Shown here: one piece after another, positions 1 to 8,299 of the stretch
Layout: each line of letters starts with the position of its first letter
Numbering within the stretch: the stretch's first letter is position 1
Assembly (NCBI GenBank): GCA_900554205.1
Contig: USGM01000018.1
Span: 1-34,837 of the forward strand
DNA length: 34,837 bases
Reading direction: 5' to 3'
Source of the DNA: an uncultured Lachnospiraceae bacterium
GTDB lineage: Bacteria > Bacillota > Clostridia > Lachnospirales > Lachnospiraceae
The notes under the pieces: model-generated
The model's database searches: none
What the model saw: the letters and a program-made list of their open reading frames with translations, nothing else
What the model was told of the DNA's origin: nothing
Made by a program: the position numbers and the translations under genes

Positions 1-1758
1 GGGCTTCAGAAGCTCGGAGGTGATGTCTCGCAAGGTGGGGATGCCCACCCCCACCGCCTCGGCGGCCTTTGCCTCTCCGTAGGCCTTCAGCCGCTGGGGA
101 AGATCCGCCAGCTTTTCCGCCCGGACATCCGCCAGAGTGTAGCCCATCAGCTCCAGCAGCTTTATCGCGTTGCGCGTCGTTGCCTTCCCCTGCTGTAACC
201 TGTAATTAAAGCTGATGTCCCCGTCCCTGACATCTTCTTCAAAGTGATAGTTGTCATAATATTTCCGAAGCAGATCCGTAAGTTCAATGTCATGCGTGGC
301 GGCAAAGCAGAAAATTCCGGCTCCCCCAAGGGATTTCAGTATCTGCGTGGAAGCTGCAATCCTCTCCACCGTATTCGTTCCCCGAAGCACCTCATCGACA
401 AAGCAGAGCACAGGCTTTTTCCCGGAAGCCGCCGCGTCGAGAATGCGCTTCAACGCCTTGATCTCAACGATATAATAGCTCTCCCCGCTGCCGATGTCGT
501 CCCGCAGCGCCATGGAGGAATAGACATAAAAGAACGGAGCGCGGTACTCGTCCGCCGTACAGGTATGAATCGTCTGGGCAAGAATCGCGTTGATTGCCAC
601 CGTCTTCAGGAAGGTGGACTTACCTGAGGCATTCGAGCCGGTGAGAAGAACCCCTCTTTCCGAGATAATGGTATTCTTGACAGGCTTCTCCAACAACGGA
701 TGGTATGCATCTCTCAGGCCGACCCTCTCCTCCCCGATAAATTCCGGGAGACACCAGCCGTTTTCGAGGGACTGTCGGAATATCCATACGGACACCGCTG
801 TCTCCAGATATCCAACGGTTGAAATCAGGGCATCCACATCCTCTATGTGTCCGCGCAGCACGCTCAGCATACGATTAAACTTAATCAGATCCGCATGAAA
901 AACCATTCTGATATAGTCCATAAACACGCCGATAATATCGCCGGATGCCGCTCCCGCCCGGCTGTTCCCCGCGCTCATGACCCAGAAGGAATTTCTTCTC
1001 AGCGCCTGCATGTTCCGCTTGTGGAGCCGGATGCTCTCCAGCTCCGCCTCACAGCCCGCAAGCTTCAGCTTCTCCACCTCATCACAGACCGATAACAGCC
1101 GTATAATATAGGCAAAGCTGGTAATGTAGGGATCAATCTCGTTCTTTTCCTTGAAATAGGTGATAATGTTGTAGATCATCAGCACGACAAGCCCTACGAT
1201 ACCGATCTGGAACTTAACCCAGAGCATTGCAATCAGCGGCAGGAAAAGCAGATCACAGATATAATTTTTCAGGTTGCTTCTCTCCCCGAGGTAATCCAGA
1301 TTATCTATATAGTCATAAAGAGAATATTTTCCCGTGTATCCCAATTTATTCATCCGGAACTGAAAGCGCACGCGCTCGTCCCGATGCGTGCCGAAGGCAT
1401 TGACTACCTTTTCAAAGTGTTCCAGTTCTTCGTTCCTCTGATACAAGGTCCGCAGCTTGTAATACAGATATTCCTCTCCCGATGCGGACAAGGTATAGTT
1501 CATCCTCTTAAAGATCTCATCCATTCCGAGATCATTCCATGTAATATCGTCGATCTGCCCATCCTTTTCATGGCGCAGATAATAGCTTTTTATCTTTTCA
1601 TAGCGTTCCAGCGCATATTTCTTATCCGCGAGCTTCAGATACCCCTCCCGCAGTTTGTCAACAAATTCCTTTTCCGCCTTTTTTGCCCTGCCACCCTCCA
1701 ACGCAAAGATCATAATTGCGAAAGCGACAAGCGCAGCGACCATAATCAAATATTCCAT
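1..1758 (-). CDS. MutS-family ATPase with N-terminal membrane segments (3' end outside window)
   Basis: I translated 586 codons from the ATG at 1758 to the window edge; the stop lies beyond position 1. The C-terminal half carries a MutS domain V ATPase: Walker A GSNASGKST at about residues 374-382, an ST-rich segment near 425, Walker B FVDEVLRGTNT at about 453-462, and the conserved ATHD at 487-490. The N-terminal mismatch-recognition domain of true MutS is absent. Instead residues 3-20 form a hydrophobic segment and about 168-198 form one or two more, with helical lever-like sequence between. This matches the membrane-associated MutS-like family common in Clostridia, whose role is not established; canonical mismatch repair is unlikely. 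No good Shine-Dalgarno precedes the start, and a strong hairpin (1770-1797) sits 11 nt upstream. The ATG at codon 6 is an alternative start. The family assignment is firm, the start less so. Confidence 0.85.
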   Translation of the reverse strand, partial: MEYLIMVAALVAFAIMIFALEGGRAKKAEKEFVDKLREGYLKLADKKYALERYEKIKSYYLRHEKDGQIDDITWNDLGMDEIFKRMNYTLSASGEEYLYYKLRTLYQRNEELEHFEKVVNAFGTHRDERVRFQFRMNKLGYTGKYSLYDYIDNLDYLGERSNLKNYICDLLFLPLIAMLWVKFQIGIVGLVVLMIYNIITYFKEKNEIDPYITSFAYIIRLLSVCDEVEKLKLAGCEAELESIRLHKRNMQALRRNSFWVMSAGNSRAGAASGDIIGVFMDYIRMVFHADLIKFNRMLSVLRGHIEDVDALISTVGYLETAVSVWIFRQSLENGWCLPEFIGEERVGLRDAYHPLLEKPVKNTIISERGVLLTGSNASGKSTFLKTVAINAILAQTIHTCTADEYRAPFFYVYSSMALRDDIGSGESYYIVEIKALKRILDAAASGKKPVLCFVDEVLRGTNTVERIAASTQILKSLGGAGIFCFAATHDIELTDLLRKYYDNYHFEEDVRDGDISFNYRLQQGKATTRNAIKLLELMGYTLADVRAEKLADLPQRLKAYGEAKAAEAVGVGIPTLRDITSELLKP

Positions 1759-1769
1759 CTATAAATTTC

Positions 1770-1797
1770 GGTGGGCTGCTCTGTCAAACAGCCCACC
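1770..1797 (-). terminator. 9-bp GC-rich hairpin between permease gene and mutS-like gene
   Basis: GGTGGGCTG (1770-1778) pairs perfectly with CAGCCCACC (1789-1797) around a 10-nt loop. It lies downstream of the permease stop on the minus strand, so it could terminate that transcript. It is not followed by a real T-run, and it sits immediately upstream of the mutS-like start codon, so a role in translation or mRNA processing is equally possible. A second small hairpin, CCGGC/GCCGG, lies at 1830-1845. Confidence 0.5.
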
Positions 1798-1862
1798 ACT
1801 CCATTCTGCTTTTCTCTTATTCCGCATACCCGGCTCTGATGCCGGTCTGCTGTCAGATACTT

Positions 1863-3290
1863 TTATGCCACAAGGAAAAACTTCACAAGGAAGATCAGGG
1901 AAAGGACATAGGTCAGCACGGAAACATCCTTTGCCTTTCCGGTGAACAGCTTGATGACAGTGTAAACAATCAGTCCGATACCGATGGCATGTCCGATGGA
2001 ACCGGAGATCGGCATGGCGATCAGCATGAGTGCAACCGGTGCGGACTGGGTAATGTCAGTGAAATCAACATTTTTCAACCCGGTCAACATCAGAATACCA
2101 ACGTAGATCAGTGCGGATGAGGTTGCCGCTGCCGGAATGATTGCTGCAACCGGTGCAAGGAAGATACATGCAAGGAACGCGATACCTGTGGTAAACGCTG
2201 TCAGACCGGTACGTCCGCCTGCCTCCACGCCGGAAGCAGACTCTACGAAGGTAGTTACGGTAGAGGTTCCGGTTGCTGCGCCGGCAATGGTGCCGACTGC
2301 ATCTGCGAGCAGCGCTTCCTTCATCTGCGGCATCTTTCCGTCCTTGTCCAGCATACCGGCACGGCTTGCAGTTCCTACAAGGGTTCCGATCGTATCAAAC
2401 ATATCGATAATACAGAAGGTAACGATCAATGTGGTCACGGTAAACCAGCCAATCTTGGCAAAACCGGCGAAATTAAACTTGAAAAGGGTCGTTGCCGCCA
2501 TATCTCCGAAGGGCGGAATAAAGGATGCCGTCGCCAGAGACGCAAACGGATTTGTGCCAAGGAAGATCGCCTGTCCTGCCCAGTTGATGATGCTTGCCAC
2601 GAGCATTCCGAGGAGCACCGCCGCCTTCACGCCCTTCTGTGCAAGGATGATGATGACAAACAGTCCGATAAACATTGTGACAACGCCCAATACCATAGCG
2701 GTATAGCCGCTTCCCATATTTTCTTTCGCAAGACTGGGTGTCAGTGCGCCGAAGAAATCTCTCATCACAAAGAACGGCCCGCCGTTTTCAGAATAGACTC
2801 CCGCGTTAGAGCCAAGTCCGATGTTCAGAAGCATCAGTCCGATTGCAGGTGCAATGCCGTGGCGGACGCCGAGCGGAATCGCATCCACGATCTTCTCACG
2901 CACATTCAGCACGGAAAGGATCAGGAAAATGATACCCTCGATCAGTATGATGCAGAGTGCCGCCTGAAAGGACTCAAGATAGGTCATGCCCGTCAGTCCG
3001 ACGATGTTTGCGACAACGATGGCAAAGAAGCTGTTCAGTCCCATGCCGGGTGCCATTGCAAAAGGCTTGTTGGCAACGAATGCCATCACGAAAATACCGA
3101 TTGCGGATGCAATACAGGTTGCAAGGAAAACACCGTTCCAGAGCTCCTTCCCCTCTGCGCCGAAGCCCGTCAGCAGGTTCGGGTTCAGGGCAATGATGTA
3201 CGCCATTGTCATGAACGTGGTCAGACCGGCAATCACTTCCGTCTTTGCCGTCGTCTTGTTCTCCTTAAGTTTGAATAATTTCTCTAACAT
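1863..3290 (-). CDS. NCS2 (AzgA/PbuG-type) purine nucleobase permease
   Basis: The 475-residue protein is a polytopic membrane protein of the NCS2 family, AzgA/PbuG branch. It begins with the branch-typical run in which AGLTTFMTMAYII follows a short basic cytoplasmic tail, and it contains the internal DMFDTIGTLVG and GTSTVTTFVESASGV motifs associated with substrate binding in this family. Length fits the family. Members import adenine, guanine or hypoxanthine by proton symport; which base cannot be read from sequence. It is the last gene of the salvage operon, 63 nt after the deaminase gene, and its start has a clear AGGAGG site. Pairing with a deaminase and a phosphorylase supports uptake of purine bases for salvage. 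No purine riboswitch aptamer can be seen in the short gap upstream, so regulation is probably at the operon promoter. Confidence 0.92.
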   Translation of the reverse strand: MLEKLFKLKENKTTAKTEVIAGLTTFMTMAYIIALNPNLLTGFGAEGKELWNGVFLATCIASAIGIFVMAFVANKPFAMAPGMGLNSFFAIVVANIVGLTGMTYLESFQAALCIILIEGIIFLILSVLNVREKIVDAIPLGVRHGIAPAIGLMLLNIGLGSNAGVYSENGGPFFVMRDFFGALTPSLAKENMGSGYTAMVLGVVTMFIGLFVIIILAQKGVKAAVLLGMLVASIINWAGQAIFLGTNPFASLATASFIPPFGDMAATTLFKFNFAGFAKIGWFTVTTLIVTFCIIDMFDTIGTLVGTASRAGMLDKDGKMPQMKEALLADAVGTIAGAATGTSTVTTFVESASGVEAGGRTGLTAFTTGIAFLACIFLAPVAAIIPAAATSSALIYVGILMLTGLKNVDFTDITQSAPVALMLIAMPISGSIGHAIGIGLIVYTVIKLFTGKAKDVSVLTYVLSLIFLVKFFLVA

Positions 3291-3353
3291 GTTTTTGTAT
3301 CTCCCTCCTATGTATTTTAAAATGATTAGAGAAGTTTCGCTTTCGCGAATATG

Positions 3354-4655
3354 TTAAGCGTTAAGGATACGCTTCACAATCTTATTACATCTTTCATAGA
3401 TTTCATCGACACTCTCGCCGACGTTGAACTCTCCCTCCCGATAGAGGATCTTTCCGTTGATCATGGTCATGAGTACGTTCGACTTGCTTCCACTGTAGAC
3501 CAGATTTTTCGGGATATTATGGATTGGCTGCATGTTTGGCTGGTGCAGATCGATCAGTATCAGGTCAGCGAGCCTGCCCTTTGCCAGCACATCCGCCTTC
3601 GGCAGGCGCATTGCCTTTGCGCCGTTCACCGTAGCCATCTGCAGCACCTTCAGTGCATCCATGCTCGCGGAATCCTCCTCGCGCAGCTTGCTCAGCCCCG
3701 TCACGAGGAACATCTCCCGGAACATGTCAAGACAGTTATTGCTTGCCGGGCCGTCCGTGCCGATTGCAACCGGGATCTTCCTTCTGTCAAATTCCGCAAC
3801 CGGCGCAATGCCGCTCGCCAGCTTCATGTTGGATGCCGGATTTGTGATTATGGAGAGTCTGCGTCTGCGGAACACCTCCATGTCGCCGTCCGTCATATGA
3901 ACGCAATGATAGCCACCCCCGCCGAACTCAAAAATTCCCATCATGTCGAGGAACATCGCCGGAGTCATACCGTATCTCTCCTTGCATGCCTCCACCTCCT
4001 GCTTTGTCTCGGCAAGATGCGTGTACACCGGCGCCCGGTACTTATGCGCAAGCTGGGACAGCCGGTAGATCAGATCTTTGGAACAGGTGTATTCCGCGTG
4101 GAATCCAAGCTGATAGCTGATCAGCGGATCCTTCTTGTTCCATCTCAAATACTGCTCCTCCACCTGCTCAATCGAGGAGGTGAAATTATTCAGTCCGCTT
4201 GTCAGGACACAGCGCATCCCCATATCGATACAAGCCTCTGCGATCGTGTCCGGTGTCAGATACATCTCAAATATGGATGTGATGCCAGAGGTCAGGTATT
4301 CTAAGATCGCCAGCTTTGTCAGCTCGTAAATATCTTCGCCGGTGAGCTTCGCCTCCATCGGAAATACCTTTTCCTGCAGCCATTTCTGCAGCGGCACATC
4401 ATCCGCATAGGAGCGCAGAAACGTCATGGCGGAATGGGTATGCGCATCCTTGAAGCCGGGCATCAGAAGATTTCCCTTGCAGTCCAGCTCCACATCCCAC
4501 TTGATCTTCGGGAAGCCACTGCTCCACTCGCTCTGTAATTCTCCCTGTTCCGCGACGCAGACGATCTTTTCATTCTTGATCCAGATCTCTCCGTCGAAAA
4601 CCTGTCGGTTCTTCTCCATCGTCAGAATCTTTGCGTGATAGAGCCTGATATTCAT
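3354..4655 (-). CDS. mtaD: Amidohydrolase, MTA/SAH deaminase family
   Basis: The 433-residue protein is a metal-dependent amidohydrolase of the 5-methylthioadenosine/S-adenosylhomocysteine deaminase (MtaD/TrzA) branch. Visible metal and catalytic residues are H72 and H74 in GFKDAHTH, H186 in FHAEYT, THLAET at 212-217 (with E216), HCVH at 250-253 and D301 in IGTDGPASNN. The family hydrolyses the 6-amino group of adenosine-type compounds (MTA, SAH or adenosine) to the inosine form in the cytoplasm. The motif usually written HAPYT reads HAEYT here, so substrate range may differ. The ATG overlaps the stop of cdd by 4 nt (ATGA), implying translational coupling. Next to a purine nucleoside phosphorylase and a purine permease it plausibly feeds purines into salvage. 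Guanine deaminase or a cytosine deaminase relative are less likely alternatives. Confidence 0.82.
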   Translation of the reverse strand: MNIRLYHAKILTMEKNRQVFDGEIWIKNEKIVCVAEQGELQSEWSSGFPKIKWDVELDCKGNLLMPGFKDAHTHSAMTFLRSYADDVPLQKWLQEKVFPMEAKLTGEDIYELTKLAILEYLTSGITSIFEMYLTPDTIAEACIDMGMRCVLTSGLNNFTSSIEQVEEQYLRWNKKDPLISYQLGFHAEYTCSKDLIYRLSQLAHKYRAPVYTHLAETKQEVEACKERYGMTPAMFLDMMGIFEFGGGGYHCVHMTDGDMEVFRRRRLSIITNPASNMKLASGIAPVAEFDRRKIPVAIGTDGPASNNCLDMFREMFLVTGLSKLREEDSASMDALKVLQMATVNGAKAMRLPKADVLAKGRLADLILIDLHQPNMQPIHNIPKNLVYSGSKSNVLMTMINGKILYREGEFNVGESVDEIYERCNKIVKRILNA

Positions 4656-5074
4656 CTGATCGATTCACCTCCAAATCCATGTGGCAGAAGCTCTTGCAGA
4701 CGATATTCCTCGTATTCCGTCCTGCCCTTTGCCACAATAATTATAAAGTCATCCGCGCAGAATTCCTTTATGACCTGCCTGCAGATGCCGCAGGGATAGG
4801 CATAGTCCGTCGGCTCTGCACCCTCCATGCCGCCCGTGATGGCAAGGGCGGTAAATTTTCTCTTTCCCCTGCTCACCGCGTTGAAAAATGCTGTCCGCTC
4901 CGCGCAGTTCGTCGCTCCATAGGTCGCATTCTCAATATTGCAGCCCCGGATGATCTCGCCGTCCTCACAGAGCAGCGCCGCACCGACTGTATAATGAGAA
5001 TACGGCACATAAGCATTCTTCCGCGCCTCCAGCGCCTCGCTGATCAGCGTGCTCCAATCCTTCTTCTCCGTCAT
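4652..5074 (-). CDS. cdd: Cytidine deaminase
   Basis: The 140-residue protein is a homotetrameric-type cytidine/deoxycytidine deaminase, which converts (deoxy)cytidine to (deoxy)uridine in the cytoplasm. The zinc site is complete: C57 and catalytic E59 in NCAER, then C95 and C98 in PCGICRQ. The N-terminal PYSHYTVGAAL and GCNIENATYGATN segments are the nucleoside-binding motifs. Length is typical. It overlaps both neighbours by 4 nt (with punA upstream at 5071-5074, with the deaminase gene downstream at 4652-4655), so the three genes are very likely translated as a coupled unit. Confidence 0.96.
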   Translation of the reverse strand: MTEKKDWSTLISEALEARKNAYVPYSHYTVGAALLCEDGEIIRGCNIENATYGATNCAERTAFFNAVSRGKRKFTALAITGGMEGAEPTDYAYPCGICRQVIKEFCADDFIIIVAKGRTEYEEYRLQELLPHGFGGESIR

Positions 5075-5901
5075 GACCGCCGCATTCCCTTCACAGACTC
5101 CGTTACCAGCTTCTTAAAATTCGGTGCAGCCTTGTCAGCTGCCTCCTGTACCTCTTCATGGTTTAACGGATTTGCCGTCATGCCCGCCGCAAGATTGCAG
5201 ATGCAGGATATTCCGCAGATCTTCATTCCCATATGATTCGCCGCAATCGCCTCGACAACCGTGCTCATGCCGACTGCATCACAGCCGAGTGTGCGCAGCA
5301 TACGGATCTCCGCCGGAGACTCGAACGAAGGCCCCGTGAGCTGCGTATACACGCCCTCCTGCAGGAAAATGCCGTTGTCCTTCGCCGCACGCCGTATCAC
5401 CTGCTGCAGCTCCTCGTCGTACACATGGCTCATATCCGGGAACCGGACACCAAGCTCCTCTATATTCTCCCCGATCAGCGGATTCGGTGCAAACACCGAA
5501 ATCTGATCCTTTATCAGCATCAGGTCTCCCGCATGGAAGGATGTGTTGACGCCTCCCGCCGCGTTCGTCAGGAACAAAATCTTAGCCCCCATCAGCTTCA
5601 TCAGCCGCACCGGAAGCACCACATCACTGATCGGATAACCCTCGTAATAATGTACTCTGCCCTTCATGCACACCACCGGAATATCCTCCAGATAGCCGAA
5701 GATGAATTTCCCCGCATGTCCGGGTACGGTAGATACCGGAAAGCCTTCTATCTCGCTGTAGGGCAGCTCGCTCTCGACGCGGATGCTCTCCGCATAATCT
5801 CCGAGCCCCGACCCCAGCACAATGGCAACCTCAGGCACAAAATCCGTCTTTTCCCTGACACATTCGTAACACTTTAAAAGTTTGTCATACACTTTACTCA
5901 T
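5071..5901 (-). CDS. punA: Purine nucleoside phosphorylase (trimeric, inosine/guanosine type)
   Basis: I place the start at 5901 because AAAGGAG lies 8 nt upstream of that ATG; an upstream in-frame start at 5928 has no ribosome site. This gives 276 residues, normal for trimeric PNP. Motifs seen are the phosphate-binding GSGLG (30-34), PGHAG (60-64), GRVHYYEGY (81-89), the TGPSFESPAE base-binding region, and VGMSTVVEA followed by the catalytic Asn in SCICNLAAGM. The enzyme splits inosine or guanosine with phosphate into base and ribose-1-phosphate. It is the first gene of the salvage operon and has a consensus promoter just upstream (5934-5962). The downstream deaminase would produce inosine-type substrates for it. 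Confidence 0.95.
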   Translation of the reverse strand: MSKVYDKLLKCYECVREKTDFVPEVAIVLGSGLGDYAESIRVESELPYSEIEGFPVSTVPGHAGKFIFGYLEDIPVVCMKGRVHYYEGYPISDVVLPVRLMKLMGAKILFLTNAAGGVNTSFHAGDLMLIKDQISVFAPNPLIGENIEELGVRFPDMSHVYDEELQQVIRRAAKDNGIFLQEGVYTQLTGPSFESPAEIRMLRTLGCDAVGMSTVVEAIAANHMGMKICGISCICNLAAGMTANPLNHEEVQEAADKAAPNFKKLVTESVKGMRRS

Positions 5902-5933
5902 CCGCCGCACTCCTTTCGCACAGAACACCCTTC

Positions 5934-5962
5934 ATTATACAGAATAGGCAGAAAAAAAGCAA
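5934..5962 (-). promoter_or_regulatory. Sigma-A type promoter of the purine salvage operon
   Basis: On the minus strand TTGCTT (5957-5962) is followed by a 17-nt spacer and a perfect TATAAT (5934-5939), placing transcription start near 5927. The -35 box is formed by the distal arm of the terminator of the preceding gene. Confidence 0.75.
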
Positions 5963-5988
5963 CGATTCCCTGACGAAATCGTTGCTTT
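5956..5988 (-). terminator. Terminator of the solute-binding protein genes
   Basis: AAGCAACGATT pairs perfectly with AATCGTTGCTT (arms 5957-5967 and 5977-5987) with a short loop, and the minus-strand transcript continues into a run of seven T. It is a textbook intrinsic terminator 12 nt after the stop of the second lipoprotein gene. Confidence 0.92.
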
Positions 5989-5999
5989 GCATTCCATCT

Positions 6000-8288
6000 C
6001 TATTTGCGCTCATCCAGATAGAGCTGGACGCGGTTGTCCAGATTTGCAGCCGCCTTCTCTGCGTTCTTCTGTCCCGCAAAATACGGTTCCAGTTCTTCGT
6101 ACACAATGGACATGATTTCTGCCGCATGCCAGTTGCCCGGCTCCGCCTTTTCCAGCAGCCAGTCAAAGCGCTCCTTCTGTTCCTGTGTAAAGCCGTCCTT
6201 CACAAAGAGGACTCCGGTGGCGCTCCGCGCCGTAGTCTCCCCCGCTTTTCTCATTTCCAGTGCGGTCATCTCATCCAGAATATCCAGCCTGATTGGCATT
6301 AAGGAGACACCGCCCCCGGATCTGTTCCGCTCCACATAGCGCCTCTGCCCTTCCTCGGACACAAGAAACCGCAGGAATTCGTATGCTCCGTCCTTCACCT
6401 TGGAACCGGCATTGACATAAAGCATATTCGGTGTAACGTAGATTCCGTTTCCCTCCGCCCTCGGGAAACCGATATTTGCAGGCTCTCCCTCAAAGCACGC
6501 CTCCCGGTAATTCAATTCGGATAACTCCAGACAGACGCTGCCCACTGCGGCAATCCGTCCCTCCCTGAGCGCATCTCCGACATCCTCCTGCGGAATCTGC
6601 CCTCTGTCGGCATACCGGGATGCAAACGCAAGAATCTCAAGGAACAAATCCTCTGTCAGATGACTTTCTCCATTCTCCCAGTCGATCAGCTCCGCATTTT
6701 CATTATCCAGCAGTCCGTAATAAAATACAATATCTGCCCCGCCAAAGCCATATTGTAGAATTTCAGCATCCGATGCTCTAACCGCCTGCATAAACTCCCG
6801 GATCGTCCAGCTCTCCCTGCCACCTGTCAGCTTCTGCGAATAAGTCGCAAAAAATAATTGTCCCGCATACGGAATCCCGTAGATCACTCCGTCGATCTTT
6901 CCGCATTCCATGGCAGCCGTCCAGAGTCCATCCCCACCGTCAAAGATGTCCGTCAGTTTCTGCAAGTAACCGTTTCTTGCCATAGCTGTCGCATCGATCT
7001 GACCGTTCATCAGCAGATCCGGGCCCCTGCCGGCTGCAAGCTCCATCTGTAATTTGTCTATGAACTCCTGTCCTGTCTCATTCGCTTCATGGAGCCTGAC
7101 CGTCACCCGGTGGGTCTCGCTCCTGCGGTTAAATTTCGACACATAGTCCATCAGCAGTGGATTTTCGTCGCCCAGCGCCAACACGATCTCCTCTTTCTCC
7201 GCCTGCACACCCTCCTGCTTTACCATGTGCAGAAGCGCCCGCGAACCGTCCAGCCGAACCAGCAATTCCATCCTGTCCTCATCCAACACCCGGATTGCCT
7301 GCACCTCATCCAAAATATAACCGTTTTCAAAAAAGCTGCATATCCGCATCGGCTCTGTATCTGCCGCCGCTTTCCAGATACCCTTGGTGTCCGTCCCATA
7401 GAAACTGCCGTTCTCACCCTCCGTCACCAAATAATAGGTGTCAGTATTCGGAAGCTCTCCCGCAAAAGCCGCAGCATTATCGGTCGTCCATATACCAAAG
7501 CTGTCCTCCCGGATTCCATACCATAAAACGCCGCCATCTCCGGTACCGTCCAGCAGCCCGTCAATCTTTCCGGCGACACACTTTTCTTCCTTTACCTGCA
7601 GCAGTTCATCCAACATCGTGATCTTAGAGCCGGATGTTCTGTAGCTGTACCATATGCCCTCTCGGGACCGATACAGGTTCTCCTCCTTTACCTCATCCGG
7701 CAAGACACCCAGCAGAGTTCCTTCCAACCCTTCCTCCGCCATGGCAGCACCTCCCACTATTCCTTCCTTCGAGCAAAGCCGGAGACTCCCGAGATATGGC
7801 ACCTGTTGAATTTGCCCGCCCGTCATCTCTATCTTCTGTATAACAAGATAAATTTCCTTCTCTGTTACCGCCGCAATTTTCTCCGGCTGATACTGCCAGC
7901 CCTCGTACTCCAATGTACCGTCCCACAGCTTTGAAGAGATGGAATAGTTCTCCCATGCCGAATAGGGTTCCTCCAGAAGTTGAAGGTAATACCCCGTCGT
8001 CTGTTCTATGCCGTCAACCGTTCCCCATGTCTGCGCAAGCCGGTACAGTCTCCCTTCTGCAAACTGCATATCCAGCTCCCTGACCCAGCCGTTCCCGGTC
8101 AGTTCCTCCGCCAATGCTGTATCGGGATCAGGGATGGCTGTCTCCTGAATCCGGTAATATGTCTGCGGTGTATTCGATTCCGTCTTCGCTTCTGCATCCT
8201 CCGCACCGTTCCCTGCGCCGCAGCCGGTAAGAAAAAGGAACAAAAAAGGAATGATAATACGCAGGAAAAAGCAACTCCATCTTCTCAT
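6000..8288 (-). CDS. Extracellular solute-binding lipoprotein, second of a tandem pair
   Basis: The 762-residue protein has a lipoprotein signal ending in LTGC (Cys23). Residues about 45-360 contain many W/Y-rich beta strands resembling a propeller or sensor-like domain. From about 366 to 740 it has the fold signature of ABC solute-binding proteins of the carbohydrate (MalE-like) class, for example the hinge-side segment around AAGRGPDLLMNGQ. It is about twice as long as an ordinary binding protein because of the N-terminal extension. It starts 11 nt after the stop of its paralogue and ends with the same motif, NRVQLYLDERK. No permease or ATPase gene is adjacent, so it is either an orphan binding protein or a surface sensor. 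Substrate unknown. Confidence 0.85.
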   Translation of the reverse strand: MRRWSCFFLRIIIPFLFLFLTGCGAGNGAEDAEAKTESNTPQTYYRIQETAIPDPDTALAEELTGNGWVRELDMQFAEGRLYRLAQTWGTVDGIEQTTGYYLQLLEEPYSAWENYSISSKLWDGTLEYEGWQYQPEKIAAVTEKEIYLVIQKIEMTGGQIQQVPYLGSLRLCSKEGIVGGAAMAEEGLEGTLLGVLPDEVKEENLYRSREGIWYSYRTSGSKITMLDELLQVKEEKCVAGKIDGLLDGTGDGGVLWYGIREDSFGIWTTDNAAAFAGELPNTDTYYLVTEGENGSFYGTDTKGIWKAAADTEPMRICSFFENGYILDEVQAIRVLDEDRMELLVRLDGSRALLHMVKQEGVQAEKEEIVLALGDENPLLMDYVSKFNRRSETHRVTVRLHEANETGQEFIDKLQMELAAGRGPDLLMNGQIDATAMARNGYLQKLTDIFDGGDGLWTAAMECGKIDGVIYGIPYAGQLFFATYSQKLTGGRESWTIREFMQAVRASDAEILQYGFGGADIVFYYGLLDNENAELIDWENGESHLTEDLFLEILAFASRYADRGQIPQEDVGDALREGRIAAVGSVCLELSELNYREACFEGEPANIGFPRAEGNGIYVTPNMLYVNAGSKVKDGAYEFLRFLVSEEGQRRYVERNRSGGGVSLMPIRLDILDEMTALEMRKAGETTARSATGVLFVKDGFTQEQKERFDWLLEKAEPGNWHAAEIMSIVYEELEPYFAGQKNAEKAAANLDNRVQLYLDERK

Positions 8289-8299
8289 ACAGCCTTCTC

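Noticed and set aside
1752..1788. TTGACA within the hairpin loop/arm as a promoter for the mutS-like gene
   Set aside because: With a 17-nt spacer the -10 would be TTATAG, a poor match that overlaps the start codon.
3336..3349. Small TTCGC/GCGAA hairpin between the deaminase and permease genes
   Set aside because: Only five base pairs and no T-run; too weak to call a terminator within what looks like one operon.
3291..3353. Purine riboswitch ahead of the permease gene
   Set aside because: The 63-nt gap is too short and lacks the three-way-junction core sequences.
5901..5928. Upstream start giving nine extra residues to the nucleoside phosphorylase
   Set aside because: The extra segment has no ribosome site and lies at the expected transcription start; AAAGGAG fits the ATG at 5901.
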